A DNA stretch of 64,000 nucleotides, from contig NC_071392.1 of the NCBI RefSeq assembly GCF_022682495.2, positions 73,802,097-73,866,096 of the forward strand, read 5' to 3'. The position numbers and the translations under genes were made by a program. Below, one piece after another: positions 11,521 through 22,735 of the stretch; the first letter of the stretch is position 1; each line of letters begins with the position of its first letter. The notes below the pieces were generated by a model. That model was not told where the DNA came from, ran no database searches, and was given only the letters and a program-made list of their open reading frames with translations. Origin of the DNA: Desmodus rotundus (Eukaryota > Chordata > Mammalia > Chiroptera > Phyllostomidae).

Positions 11521-12542
11521 AGATTACTCTCACTTCAGACTTCCTTTGGGTGTGTAAACCAACTCATTTGCAGAAGTGAGGAGGAGGGGTGGTTGACTGA
11601 CAGGTACTTAACTTTAGAAATTTGCCACACACTGAATAATATTAAACAAAGACCACCACTCCCTGTGCTTTTTACACACAGCATTTTCAGATAGCATATG
11701 TGTAATTTGGATTCTCATATTAGAACTATTTAAGAAAATAACTATGTAATTATCAGCAGGAAATTGCACTGTGTTCTCCTAGGTCCTGAGATTTGTACGG
11801 GTCAGAGTAAATGAACAAATGAATGGATAGATGGAGGATAAAAAAAAATGAATGCATCCAGCAGAAACTAAGCCCATAGAAGACAAACAACTTTAACGCA
11901 AGAGCCCAGTAAAAAATAAATATATACTTTATATTACTTCTAAGCTATTTGTTTCCTTAGGAAAGTAAAAAAAAAAAGTGATTGAAAAGTAAAAAGAAAC
12001 TCTTCATTTTTACTCTGGCGGTGAAGGCTTTGGGATAGGATTTCAAAAGACACGAGAAGCAGGTTAGAATTTACCCAGGAGAAGAATAATCTGGCCCTTT
12101 TTTTTATAGGATAACAAATATTTTCGGCACCTCTCAGGAGGAGGAGAGAGAAATAAATGGATCTGTCCACCTCTGAAAACTAGGCTCAGTGACCCAGCAT
12201 CCCAGAGAGACAAGGAGAATGTCATTCACTGATTTCATTATTTCTAACTACTACTGCCAGAATCCCACTACATTCTGGTATGAAGATACTTCTTTGATAC
12301 TTTCTTGAAAACAGTTTTCAAGCAGCGTGGGATTTCAAAATGAAATCTATCTCTAAGAATTATTTTATATAAAAGGTTGGGAAAACTTTGCAATGACTTG
12401 CTTAGGACGGCAAAACTTTCTGTGAATAGTTTTCTTTAACTTGTGTACAAAAAATATGATCAATTACCACATTATATTAGAAAAAAAAAACAAAGTGATG
12501 CTGTGATACTTTCTTAACATCATTTGCTAAATCATTTAAAAC
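11521..12542. other. Unassigned AT-rich DNA
   Basis: I see no gene or confident repeat here. Confidence 0.45.
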
Positions 12543-12553
12543 TTTAATTCTCC

Positions 12554-14498
12554 TGAACTTCTGGCCAAGATGGAGGCTTAGGTAGACATACTGTGCCTCC
12601 TCACACAACCAAAAGAAGGAAAACAACAAATTTAAAAACAAAAAACAACCAGAACTGACAGAAAATCAAACTGTATGGAAGTCCAACAACGGAGGAGTTA
12701 AAGAAGAAACATTCATCCAGACCAGTAGGAGGGGCAGAGACAGGCAGCTGGGTGGAGAGGACTCGCTCAGCAAGGCAACTGCTGGAGGACCAGGGTGGGC
12801 AAGGCAGTGCCTGGCAGACTGGACAAGGTGACAGCTTGTGGACTAGGCATTCCCACATTCGTGTGCAGATAACCCAGGAGGAACCCAGGGTTCCAATGCA
12901 GGAAAATAAAGCCTCAAAACCTCTGACCAAAAACCCCTGTGGGGGTTGAGGCAGCAGCAGGAGAAACTCCCAGCCCACAGGAGAGATTGTTGGAGAGACC
13001 CACAGGGTCCTAGAATGTACACAAACCCACCCACCCCAGAAGCAGCACCAGAAGGGCCCAATTTGATTGTGGGTAGCAGGGGAAGTGACTGAAAGCTGGC
13101 AGAGAGTGGAGCAAGCAGCACTGTTCCCTCTCGGGCCCCTCCCCTACAAAAACAGTATCACCATGACAAGGGTTGCCCCGCCCTAGTGAACACCTAAGGC
13201 TCCACCCCTTACTACATAACAGGCGCACCAAGACAAAAAAAAAAAAATGGCCCAAGTGAAAGAACAGATTAAAGCTCCAGAAAAAATACAACTCAGCGAT
13301 GAAGAGAGAGCCAGCCTATCAGATGTAGAATTTAAAACACTGGAAATCAGGATGCTCATAGAAATAGTTGAGTATCATCACAAATTAGAGGAAAAAATGA
13401 AGGCTATTCAAAATAAGTGAAATAAAGCATAATATAAAGAGAACCAACAGTGAAGGGAAGGAAACCGGGACTAAAATCAACAATTTGGAGCAAAAGGAAG
13501 AAATAAACATTCAACCAGAACACAATGAAGAAACAAGAATTAAAAAAAAATGAGGAGAGGCTTAGGAACCTATGGAACAACTTTAAATGTTCCAACATCC
13601 AAATCAAAAGGAGAAGAGAAAGGCCGAGAAATTGAAAACTTATTTGAAAAATAATGAAGGAGAACTTCCCCAATCTGGCAAAGGAAATAGACTTTCAGAA
13701 AGTCCAGGAAGCTCAGAGAGTCCCAAAGATGTTGGACCCAAGGAAGCACACACCAAGGCACATCATAATTACATTACCCGAGATTAAGGTAAGGAGAGAA
13801 TCTCAAAAGCAGCAAGAGAAAAGGAGACAGTTACCTACAAAGGAGTTCCCATTAGACTGTCAGCTGATTTCTCTAAAGCAACCTTGCAGGCAAGATGGGA
13901 CTAGAAAGAAGTATTTGAAGTCATGAAAGGCAAGGACCTACGTCCAACACTACTCTATGTAGCAAAGCTTTCATTTAGAACGGAAGGGCTTCTCAGATAA
14001 GTGCTTCTCAGATAAGGTAAAGTTCAAGAAGGTCATCATCACTAAGCCCTTATTATATGAAATGTTAAAGGGACTTATCTATGAAAAATAAGATCAAAAC
14101 TATGAACAGTAAAATGACAGCAAACTCACAGCTATTAACAACCAAACCTAAAAAAAAAAAAACCCACAGAAACATAAACAAACTACGCAAACAACTAGAA
14201 CAGGAATAGAATCACAGAAATGGAGATCACCCAGAGGGTTATCAGCAGGGAAGAGGAAGGGGGAGAGAGGGGGAAAAGATACAGAGAAGAAGTAGCATAA
14301 ATGGTAGGTAGAAAATAGACAGGGGGAGGTTAAGAATAGTATAGGAAGTGTAGAAGTCAAAGAATTTATATGTACGACCCATGGACACGAACTATGTGGG
14401 GAATGTGGGTGGGAGGGGATGTGCAAGGCAGAGGGGAATAAAGGGGAGAAAATGAGACAACTGAAATAGCATAATCAATAAAATATATTTTCAAAAAA
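12554..14498 (+). mobile_element. HAL1 (half-L1) copy A, full length
   Basis: This is a non-autonomous L1 relative with a head ('ggccaagatggaggcttaggt'), a ~690-bp 5' UTR, a single ORF1 and a G-rich 3' UTR ending in 'aatcaataaaatatatttt'. ORF1 passes directly into the 3' UTR at about 14091, so there is no ORF2. A perfect 11-bp TSD (tttaattctcc, 12543-12553 and 14499-14509) proves that this is an inserted unit and not an L1 with a deletion. Many CpG sites seen in copies B and C are TG or CA here and ORF1 is shifted, so it is probably the oldest of the three. It keeps the ORF1 C-terminal segment that B and C lack, and has only one copy of the 5' UTR block duplicated in them. Confidence 0.88.
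13247..14091 (+). pseudogene. HAL1-A ORF1 pseudogene
   Basis: The start codon directly follows a run of 13 A including its own A. The N terminus (MAQVKEQIKAPEKIQLSDEE) matches copies B and C. The coiled-coil region, RRM (near 13585-13790) and C-terminal domain are all recognisable, but stops (for example after 13410) and frame changes break the reading. Bases 13786-13925 correspond to the segment deleted from copies B and C, so this copy shows the undeleted form. It is not expected to give a functional protein. Confidence 0.75.
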
Positions 14499-14509
14499 TT
14501 TAATTCTCC

Positions 14510-15425
14510 CACCCACTCATTCCCATCACTGCTGACTTCAAACTAATGCCTGGCATTTAACTTTTCTCTTCTTCTGACTTTCTTGCTGTGCAGTCACCAC
14601 TGTGGTGAAATTTCCCCCCAAGCATGTCAGCACTAAAACATTAAAAAATAAAAAGTTAGTAATTATAATCAACAAATTGAAGGCAACAAAACTTAAGCTG
14701 GAAAATATTCCATTAAGACCAGCATTTTGCCACTCAATAATGTATGATTAGAATCCTATAATGTATGATTAGAAAATGAGGGAAAATGTTCATAAGGACA
14801 TTTGTCTGTGCAAATAAATTTCCCAGCTGACAATTTCTTGGATTTTCAGTGATTAACTACATTCATTGATATCTTGGGATTAAACTGGTTATTTACACCC
14901 ACCCACCCACCCCCAGCTGACATTCAGGTTCTGATTCTGAACACAAAATACCACTGGAATTTTCATTTTCTTTATGTTGTCCAAGCTCAGTATGTTAGAA
15001 AAGGGTTCATATGAGATTAAAGATTTTAATTGGAGCTCTGTTACCCAGTGGGGGAAAAGAAAACACTCCATGTCCAAAAACCAAATAGCTGATCTCATAA
15101 ATGGCCATCACTGGATAATAGGCACAGTAGGTGAATATAAATGACTCAGATTCCATTATTCCACTCTATACTCATCAGAGTATCCAAAGGGCAGAATGGT
15201 AAGTTTCATTGAAGTGGACTGATTAGCTCTTTCTGCCCATTCTCTGCCCCCCCCCAACAATCTTTTTTCCTGAGACTAGCTTACTGCTCTTGATAAACCT
15301 CATTTATGTGTCACATCCCATCTGCACACCTAACTCATGAAATGCTGTGTGTGCCCATGTGTGTATGCAGGCACACCTATACATGTGTATGCGTGTTTGT
15401 CTGGTTGAAGTTTCCAACATGTATT
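14510..15425. other. Unassigned DNA
   Basis: There is no gene here. A 17-base word, ataatgtatgattagaa, occurs twice 21 bases apart around 14738-14776, and a short (ACCC)n run lies near 14896-14913. Confidence 0.45.
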
Positions 15426-15429
15426 TTTT

Positions 15430-15600
15430 TAACACGTTGCATTGGCCAACTACTGCAAAAAGTGCTGTATCTCCACTTTATGGATAAGAAGACTGAGATC
15501 CGGAAAAGTCGAGCAACTTTCTTGAGGCTGAATAATTTGTGAATGGCAGAACAGGATTCAAACCCAGATAGTCTCTCAACTTATCTCTTAAACACCTCTA
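15430..15600 (+). repeat. MIR-like SINE fragment
   Basis: The core pattern 'atggataagaagactgaga…ttgtgaatggcagaacaggattcaaacccaga' is that of MIR, an ancient tRNA-derived mammalian SINE. Confidence 0.65.
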
Positions 15601-15604
15601 CTTT

Positions 15605-16870
15605 CCACCACCTCGGATCCATTTTAAAATGTTCATTCTTCAGTAGCTTTGTCTCTCATGAGTGCTCAGTTTCCTGAGAAAACAACCACAGTTCCCTGTT
15701 CTTACTTCTTCTGGTCACATACACACCCCCTCAGGGTCACGAGTTCAGCTAGAGCTTGGACAGCACCAACTATCACCACATATGGCATAGTGAAAAGGCA
15801 ATACTAACACCTGCTATCAACATGGGGATGGAGGCTTTCTAGATGAGTTGGGTACCAGCAAAATAGCCAGAGAAAGTGTTGGCACATGCAGGGCTTGGGC
15901 AGGTTGGGCAGCAATCACTCAGGTCCACAAGGGCAACCAGGAGCAAGAGGGGATAACTGAGGTTCAGAGGCCAGAGACAGCATGTACAAACACAAAAGGG
16001 CTGAGTGGCAGAAGCAGAGATCAGGAAAGAAGAAGGACAATGAAGGGTATTCCAGACAAAGGAGACAGCATTTGGTAGAAACAAACATATGAAAAAAATA
16101 TGCTTAGAAAAAGCAACCAATTCAGTGGTCTAGGTACAAGGTGTTCATGCGTCCAGTTCATGGCTTTCTGTTGGTTCATTTTTTGTTTTTCATTTCAACG
16201 AGCATTTGTTAAGTACCTACTGCATGCCAAAACTCTTACGTGGCTTCTATGAAAACTCACTCTCCCAATTTTCCTCGTAAACCTCTATCTCCTTCATCAG
16301 TTATTGCTCCATTTTTTCTTCCTTTAAGTGTTAGTATTCATTAGGATACAGCCTAGGCTCTTTTTTCACTCCCCACCTATTCCAAAGAGCAGTCTCTTTA
16401 CTGAGCTCCAGACCCATGTACTACTTATTTGAAATGTCCTCTTGAATGTCTATCATCTATTTCAAAACATGTGCAAAACTTGTCACATCTTTCCCGGCAT
16501 AAACCAGAGGCCAACTGGCACAAAAAGAGCCTCAAATCACAGCAAACCAATCACCCTGGCCCCAAATTTACATGACTGCTACGTGCTTTATTGTGTATAA
16601 CAGTTTCCAACTCTGCAGTGCTGTGCTTTCCTCCTACAGCATATGGTGCTGTATGACTTTGATCTACCTTGACTGGCCCTCATCTTTCTTCATCTTTCAT
16701 TGGCCAGGTTAGCCACATAAATGAAGACTTTTTAAAAATTAAATTTGGTCCATGTTTCCTTGAGAGGAAAAAAATTATTCATGTGTTTTGGTATGAATGA
16801 TATGTTCACATTGCAAAAGATCAATTTACCAGCACTGACTACAGTTTCTGTATTAATGAAGTTTTCTCTA
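15605..16870. other. Unassigned DNA with an old repeat fragment
   Basis: Bases 15840-16140 ('…aagggtattccagacaaaggagacagcatttggtaga') look like part of an old interspersed repeat whose name I cannot assign. I see no gene in the rest. Confidence 0.4.
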
Positions 16871-16879
16871 CAACCTTGC

Positions 16880-17042
16880 TACTCACTGTTGCCAGCAAAC
16901 CCACAGCATCGGCATCACCTGGGAGATTCGTGCAAATGCAGAACCTCAGGCCTCACTCCACATGTACTGAATGAGAATCTGCATTTTAACAAGTTCTCCA
17001 GGTGATTCATATGCACAATAAAAGCTGGAGAAGCACTGCTCT
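16880..17042 (+). mobile_element. hAT-Charlie type MITE (MER5/MER20 class)
   Basis: The pattern 'gcatcggcatcacctgggag…gaatctgcattttaacaagt…gagaagcactgctctag' is typical of short non-autonomous hAT elements with CAGTGGTTCTC-like ends. It is too degraded to name the subfamily or to see an 8-bp TSD. Confidence 0.65.
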
Positions 17043-20000
17043 AGTTTAAAGCATTTAATGCATACTCAGGAGCCCTGGGTTTTCTTTTGAAAAATTTCCA
17101 TATCATGCACAAAGGATTTAAGTGCATTCATTGCAAGGATTATTTTGGTAGATCTAGATGTTGTCACCATCAGGAGATGTACAAGTTTCAAGTTCACTTT
17201 ATGATGAAGCTGGTGCCTTGAACATGATGCTCACTTACCCTAAAGTGAACATCTCCTGATAGCTGAAAATTTCTTTTCAAAATATTCCGCTACTCAACAA
17301 TTATATGATAAGTGTATTATGTTTCAATTCTTGCATCAACTGCTGGCATGAAGTTTTAGTGTCATAGTGAATAACTAGTGAATAGATAACATACAATGTT
17401 GAGTCAGTAAGAGGTTTTTTAATACATTTCTTACTTATTTGGATATAACATATGACACTTTGAGAACTAAAAGTTTGACAAAGGCTGCATCATTGAAAAT
17501 CGAATATAAGATGCAATGTACCTTGTCATCATTACATGTCCCACAGAATTCATATGCAAGATAATTTGATTAGATATTCATTTTTATCTGATTTTCGTTG
17601 CTTTAGGAGACCTGTGGGAAAAGATTTTTCTTTCTTTTTCTTGTTTCGTGTGTGTGTGTGCGTGCAAGCCCTCCACAACTGCGATGAAGCTTGTTTGCCC
17701 TAAAGAATGAACAGGCTTCATATCTGAAGCCTCAGCCTGAAAATACTCTACCGTTGAATTATCTATAGGAGGAGGATCACCCAAGGTTTGAGGAGGAGGA
17801 TTTTTAAATGAAAATGGAGGGAGAACTGTGCTTTGTCAGGGTTTAGGAGTGGTAGAGATCTTCATTTTGCTCCGTTCCATGCCTGGGAACCCAAGAACCT
17901 CATCAGAAAAGCCCCTTTCCTATGCTGGCCATGGAAGGAATAGAGGCACCTCCTTCTAATAGCCCATGGGGCTACAGTGAGCATCCCTATACGGCACATC
18001 TCTGTGGCATTGGAAACAGTGATTGAGTTTCTTGACATTCTAGTCAATGTGGTTCAATGCCAGTTATCTGCTATAGGAGAAAAAAGTTTCTTGCACGTGA
18101 GTTTCAAAGAGTACATTCATTCCTTACACCTACTCCTTCTCAGAGGGTTGGTTTGAGAGCCGACTGTGGGATGCACTTACTCTTCAGCAGATGCCAGGAA
18201 AGCTCTTTGCACATAGTAGATGATCACATGCACTGCTGATTAACTGCCTCCTACTGACAGTAAAAAAACTCGGAATTTCTGACTTTTAATACTGCAGACT
18301 ACCTGGTAAAACTGCTCCTCAAATGCTTCCCACATTTTTGGTGCTTAACTGAAAATATACTCTACTTTTTTATGGAGAGCTAACTCCTTTTTCATAGACC
18401 ATAACTTAGATATATGAAGACGTTTATTGTCTTTCCAATTCTCTCTAATTTTCTAAATGGTCTAAATATGTAAATGTTTTCATAATGGTTTGCCAGAGAC
18501 TGTATGTAAATATCATTGGGCCCTTTCTAAAAAAAAGAAGAAGAAGAAGAAGAAGAAGCGAAAAAGGAAACAAAACAAAAACCCTTCAGGAATTTCTGCA
18601 CCTTTTGCTTTGTGAGACAATGCCCAACCCACTGAGCCACACCTGTCAGAGCACTTCTATCTTTAAAAAAAATACTATTTCAAACTGAAATTTGATGAGA
18701 CTTACATATTCCTCTTTAGATGCCCTTTAATATTTTAATTCTAAAAAATAAAATCTGAGAAAATTTAAAGCAGCTCAAGATGGCAGTTAAGAATATAATC
18801 TACCTTAAATTGGGATAAATAAAACTAAAAATGTAAAATTTTTTCTTTCTTAAACAGAGAGTGGAACAATGGAGAGATTCAAGGTGGCTAAAAAAAAAAA
18901 GCAGGACAAACATATAAGGTGAGGAGGAATTGGAAATGCTGAAAAATTGGGGACAAGAAGATTTTCAACAAGTAACAAAGAAACTATTTTCAGGGGAGAG
19001 ACCCAAAACAGTGAGAAGAAGGTTAATTATTGGTAAGAAACCAGGATTAAAGAAATAACGCTAAAGACTGAGGGGAAGAGGATGAATGGAGACAGGAGTG
19101 GGGCTTGAGGACTAAACATAAGAAACAGGAAAAGAAAACCGAAAGGAGAAAAAAGAAGACTTCAGCAGGGCATAGAATAGGCAAGAAGCTGCTCTTACTA
19201 GTCCCCTCCAGTCATCTCTCTGGACTGGTGTAGACTTGGTTCAGGGTGGTCTCATTCCTCCCATACTTGTCTTCTGGGTCACCGAGTCCCTTCATGACTA
19301 ACCATCAGCCAGATGTTATAATCCAACATGTCTGGGCTTAGAGAAACTTACCTGCATTATTCTGTCCATGGTTTCTGATTAAAGTTTACCAAATTTTCTT
19401 TAAAAATTCTTCAGATATATGTCAGTACCAGTCTTAGTCCTTAACGTCCTGGGGAGCTTGCTGGTTAAAACCTGAAACTGACCCAATACACAAAGGGCAG
19501 GGAGCCCTGACTGCCCAGTCTAGTTCTGGGCTCAACTGACACTCACATCTTCTACATTACCTTCTCCAGCAAAGGGTCAAGTATTTGTGAAACATTTTGT
19601 AGAAAGCATCTTTTTATTCTCCATCAGCTATCAATTTCCTGCCACCAAAGTGATCCACCTGACTTCCTGGGCACCCATTCTCTCACCTTTCCTTCTGTTA
19701 CAAGAAAATATATCATTCTTTTCCTAAGATCAAGCCTCAATGTGCACACACAACAGCCTTTCTACTCTTGATACTAAAGGTTATCACCCCTCTCAAATCA
19801 TTAACCTCATACTCTCAACCGGGTCCTTCCTGCCAGCATTTCTATACATACAAGCCTCTCCTATTTAAAAAGAAAACATTTTCTTAAAAAAGAAAAGAAA
19901 TGAGACCACTTCAAAAACTCTCATTCCGTTTCTGCTCTTAAGCTAATGTTTCCCTTACTTTACAACTAAAATTTTTAAAATACCTAAAATTACCCCTCCA

Positions 20001-20525
20001 TTGTCTTACCTCCCACTCTCACTTTAGCATTAAATATGCCTTCTGTCCCAGCGCTTTCCTGAAGCTGTTCTCGGCAAGGTCACTGAAACTTTTCAAGTCA
20101 CAGACCCAATGGTTAAATTGTAGTCCTCATTTCACTTGAACCAACATGATTAAAATCTTGACAATACTTTCCCTGGCCTCTGCAACATGACCCCCTGGTT
20201 TTTTTGGTTTTGGGGATTTTTCCTACCTATCTAGACGTTCCTTCTTTGTCATCTCCTCTGGTTTATCTTGTTTATCTGCCTGGAATTTAAAAGTGAGTTC
20301 CTTGAGGCCTCATCCAAAGCCTAATTTTCTTCACACACTTTCATTCTCATAAGATGATAACATCCAATCATGCTTACAACTTTTATTACCATCTATATTA
20401 TGAAAAATTCCAAATTTATCTCTTCAACCCTTTCTTTTTTATTTAAAATGCACATCTAACACCAATTGGATAATGGACCCCCACTTAGAATATTCAAACT
20501 TACCTTAACTTCAATATGATAAAAG
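17043..20525. other. Long stretch without genes
   Basis: A hairpin-forming inverted repeat lies at 17169-17260 and an (AAG)n run at 18531-18557. The block at about 19480-20330 reads like a very old interspersed repeat that I cannot assign. No open frame here has supporting features. Confidence 0.4.
17169..17260. repeat. Imperfect inverted repeat
   Basis: The 12-mer atcaggagatgt at 17169-17180 is perfectly complementary to 17249-17260. The adjoining ttcacttta (17193-17201) pairs with taaagtgaa (17241-17249). The right arm is continuous, while the left arm carries a 12-base insertion between the two blocks. About 39 bases lie in the loop. The origin is unknown; it may be the remains of a small DNA transposon. 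Confidence 0.6.
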
Positions 20526-20540
20526 CTAAATATACAGACT

Positions 20541-21330
20541 CATGCTTCTGGCCATGATGGAATAAATGGGACCAGATGTACTTCCCCCACCACTCTGTAA
20601 ACAAATATAAACCTGGACTAAATATATGAAATAACTATTTGTAGAGAATAGGGAGTTCAGGAGGTGATCTCTGAGTTGAGCCCTTTTGCAACAGGGTTCA
20701 GCCAAGAGGGGGTCCCAAATACGGATTTGTAATGGGGTCCAGAAGAATTTGGAGATAATTGGCTCCACACCACAGGGCCACACCTCCCCGGAATGCTGGC
20801 AGCTGTGGCCAATTGTGGGAGGAGCCACAAATGGGGCTACAGAGGAAGATTGGAGCTGGGATTTAAACCCAGGTGCAGCAGCCATTTGGTATCTCTTTTT
20901 GGGACCATTCATCCTTTCGGGGACCACGCAACATTGGGCATCTTTTGGGGGACCATGCGACTTGGGTGTCTTGGTGAGACCACGCAGCTTTGGCGGAGTG
21001 AGGATCACGCAGTTTTGGAAGTGCTCCCTTTTTGCCATGTGAATGGTGCTGGGAGCCTGAATCATAGACTTCTACTTCTTTCCTGAGACAGTACCCCAGA
21101 CTGGGCAGAGGGAGAAGGAAGGACTGTGTGTGTTTGTGGGTATTCCAAAAAACTTTGGTCTGTATTATTTCAAATAAATAATAATTCCTTTCCTTTTTAC
21201 CAATCTCTGGCATTGAAAGACGTTTTTCCTCTGGCAGCGGGCAAAGCAAACCTAGTACGGGGGAGTCCCCCGGAGAAAAAAGGGGGGTCTTTTATATCAT
21301 TTAGTTCCCCCCCCCAGGCTGTTCTGTAAC
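20541..21330 (+). mobile_element. LTR-like unit with a LINE-like head, family unknown
   Basis: The start 'cttctggccatgatggaata' resembles an L1/HAL1 head (compare 12560-12580). The body looks like a retroviral LTR: a TATA-like ggatttaaacc at 20858, a short tandem repeat at 20922-21022, aataaataat (possible poly-A signal) near 21172, and a GC-rich end with runs such as 'tagtacgggggagtcccc'. I found no convincing terminal TG…CA pair, TSD or A tail, so the borders are approximate and the class is uncertain. It could be an old endogenous-retrovirus LTR, an L1 5' UTR fragment, or a composite. Confidence 0.4.
20922..21022 (+). repeat. 25-29 bp tandem repeat, four units
   Basis: Units begin at the gacc/gatc words at 20922, 20951, 20978 and 21003, each reading approximately 'ga(c/t)cacgc a(g/a)cttttgg(t/c)g'. 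A weaker unit may precede them at 20903. Direct repeats of this size are common in LTR U3 or L1 5' promoter regions. Confidence 0.65.
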
Positions 21331-22165
21331 ACTTTGACTGTCCTGGCTTTCTTGTCTGTGGAGTACGGAAAGTCATCTCAAGCAGAGCAAGGTGAGCACA
21401 CTGAGTGGAGAAAATAGAGTTCAAAGAAGCTAAAGTGACAGTACTTTGTAGGTCAGAGAACCAGAAAAGAGGAAGCTGTGCAGACAAAGAGCTCCACATT
21501 CTGCAGAGGTTTCCCCTTAGCTCTGTTGCTAAGTGCTAAGTACATTGTGCACTTTAAATATATTACAATTTTGTTGGTCCATTTTACAACAGTAGAGGTG
21601 AAAAAAGAAACTCACTTCAATATAAAAATACAGAGAGGTTAAAAGTAAAAAGATAAAAATATATACCATTGAAACACCAATCATAAGAAAGCTTAAATAG
21701 CTATAGCTAAACAAAGAAGACTTTAGAACAGTATTTTCTGAATTAAAGACAGATATTTCATAATGATAGAAACATAATAAAAAAACAATCTTACATTTGT
21801 ATATTTAAATGCACACTTAAAAAATCAATGAATCCAAGAAGAAATCTTTAAAAATTAGAAAAAAATTTGAATTAAATAAAACTGATAATGTAATAGATCA
21901 TAATTTTGGGAATGCAGATAAAGCAATGCTAAGAGGAACTTATAGCTTTAACTGCTTACATTAAAAATTAAAATAAGAGGGGAACCAAGATGGCGGCGTA
22001 GGTAGACACACTGCGCCTCCTCGCACAACCAGAACTGACAGAGAATCGAACAGCAAGGGGGACCAACACCAAGGAAACAGAAAATAATCATTCATCCAGA
22101 CTGGTAGGAGGGGCGGAGACGGGCACCGGGGTGGAGAGGACTCGCGTGGCTGTGGCAGGACTGAG

Positions 22166-22345
22166 ACTGGCGGAGTGTGGGACAAATGGCGCAGGCAGTC
22201 CGAGCACTAGCAGACCCTGCGGCCCCACATTTGCACAGATAAACCCAGAGGGCCAGACTCAGAGTGGCGGAGAGTGGGGCAGGCAGAGTGGCGGGTAGCA
22301 CCTTGCGGCACCACATTCGCCCACAGATAAACCTGACGAACGGCG
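22166..22345 (+). promoter_or_regulatory. Duplicated ~90-bp block in the HAL1-B 5' UTR
   Basis: The words ggcggagtgtgg (22169) and ggcggagagtgg (22266), and gcggccccacat (22219) and gcggcaccacat (22305), mark two diverged copies 86-97 bases apart. Each ends in 'cacagataaacc' or similar. The same duplication is present in copy C (about 57480-57650); copy A has a single block. Repeated promoter modules are known in L1 5' UTRs of other mammals, so a promoter role is plausible but inferred. Confidence 0.6.
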
Positions 22346-22735
22346 GGCAGCGAAGCAGACCGATGCGCAACCCAGGGCTCCAGCTCGGGGAAATAAAGCC
22401 TCAAACCTCTGATTGAAAGCGCCCCTGGGGGTTGGGGCAGCAGGAGAGACTCCCAGCCTCACAGGAGAGGTTGTTGGAGAGACCCACAGGGGCCTAGAGT
22501 GTGCACAGGCCCACTTACTCGGGAACCAGCACCAGAGGGGCCCAGTTTGATTGTGGGCAGCAGAGTGAAAGACTGAAATACGGTGGAGAGTGAAGCGGGC
22601 GCCATTGCTCCCTCTCGGCCCCTCCCCCACGTACAGCATCACAGCGCAGCAACCAGCATTACCCCGCCCCGGTGAACACCTAAGGCTCCGCCCCTTAAAG
22701 TAACAGACGCGCCAAGACAAAAAAAAAAAAAAAAA

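Noticed and set aside
20526..21249. Overlapping frames of 118-179 codons on both strands
   Set aside because: They overlap the LTR-like unit and its short tandem repeats, have no recognisable domain and contradict each other.
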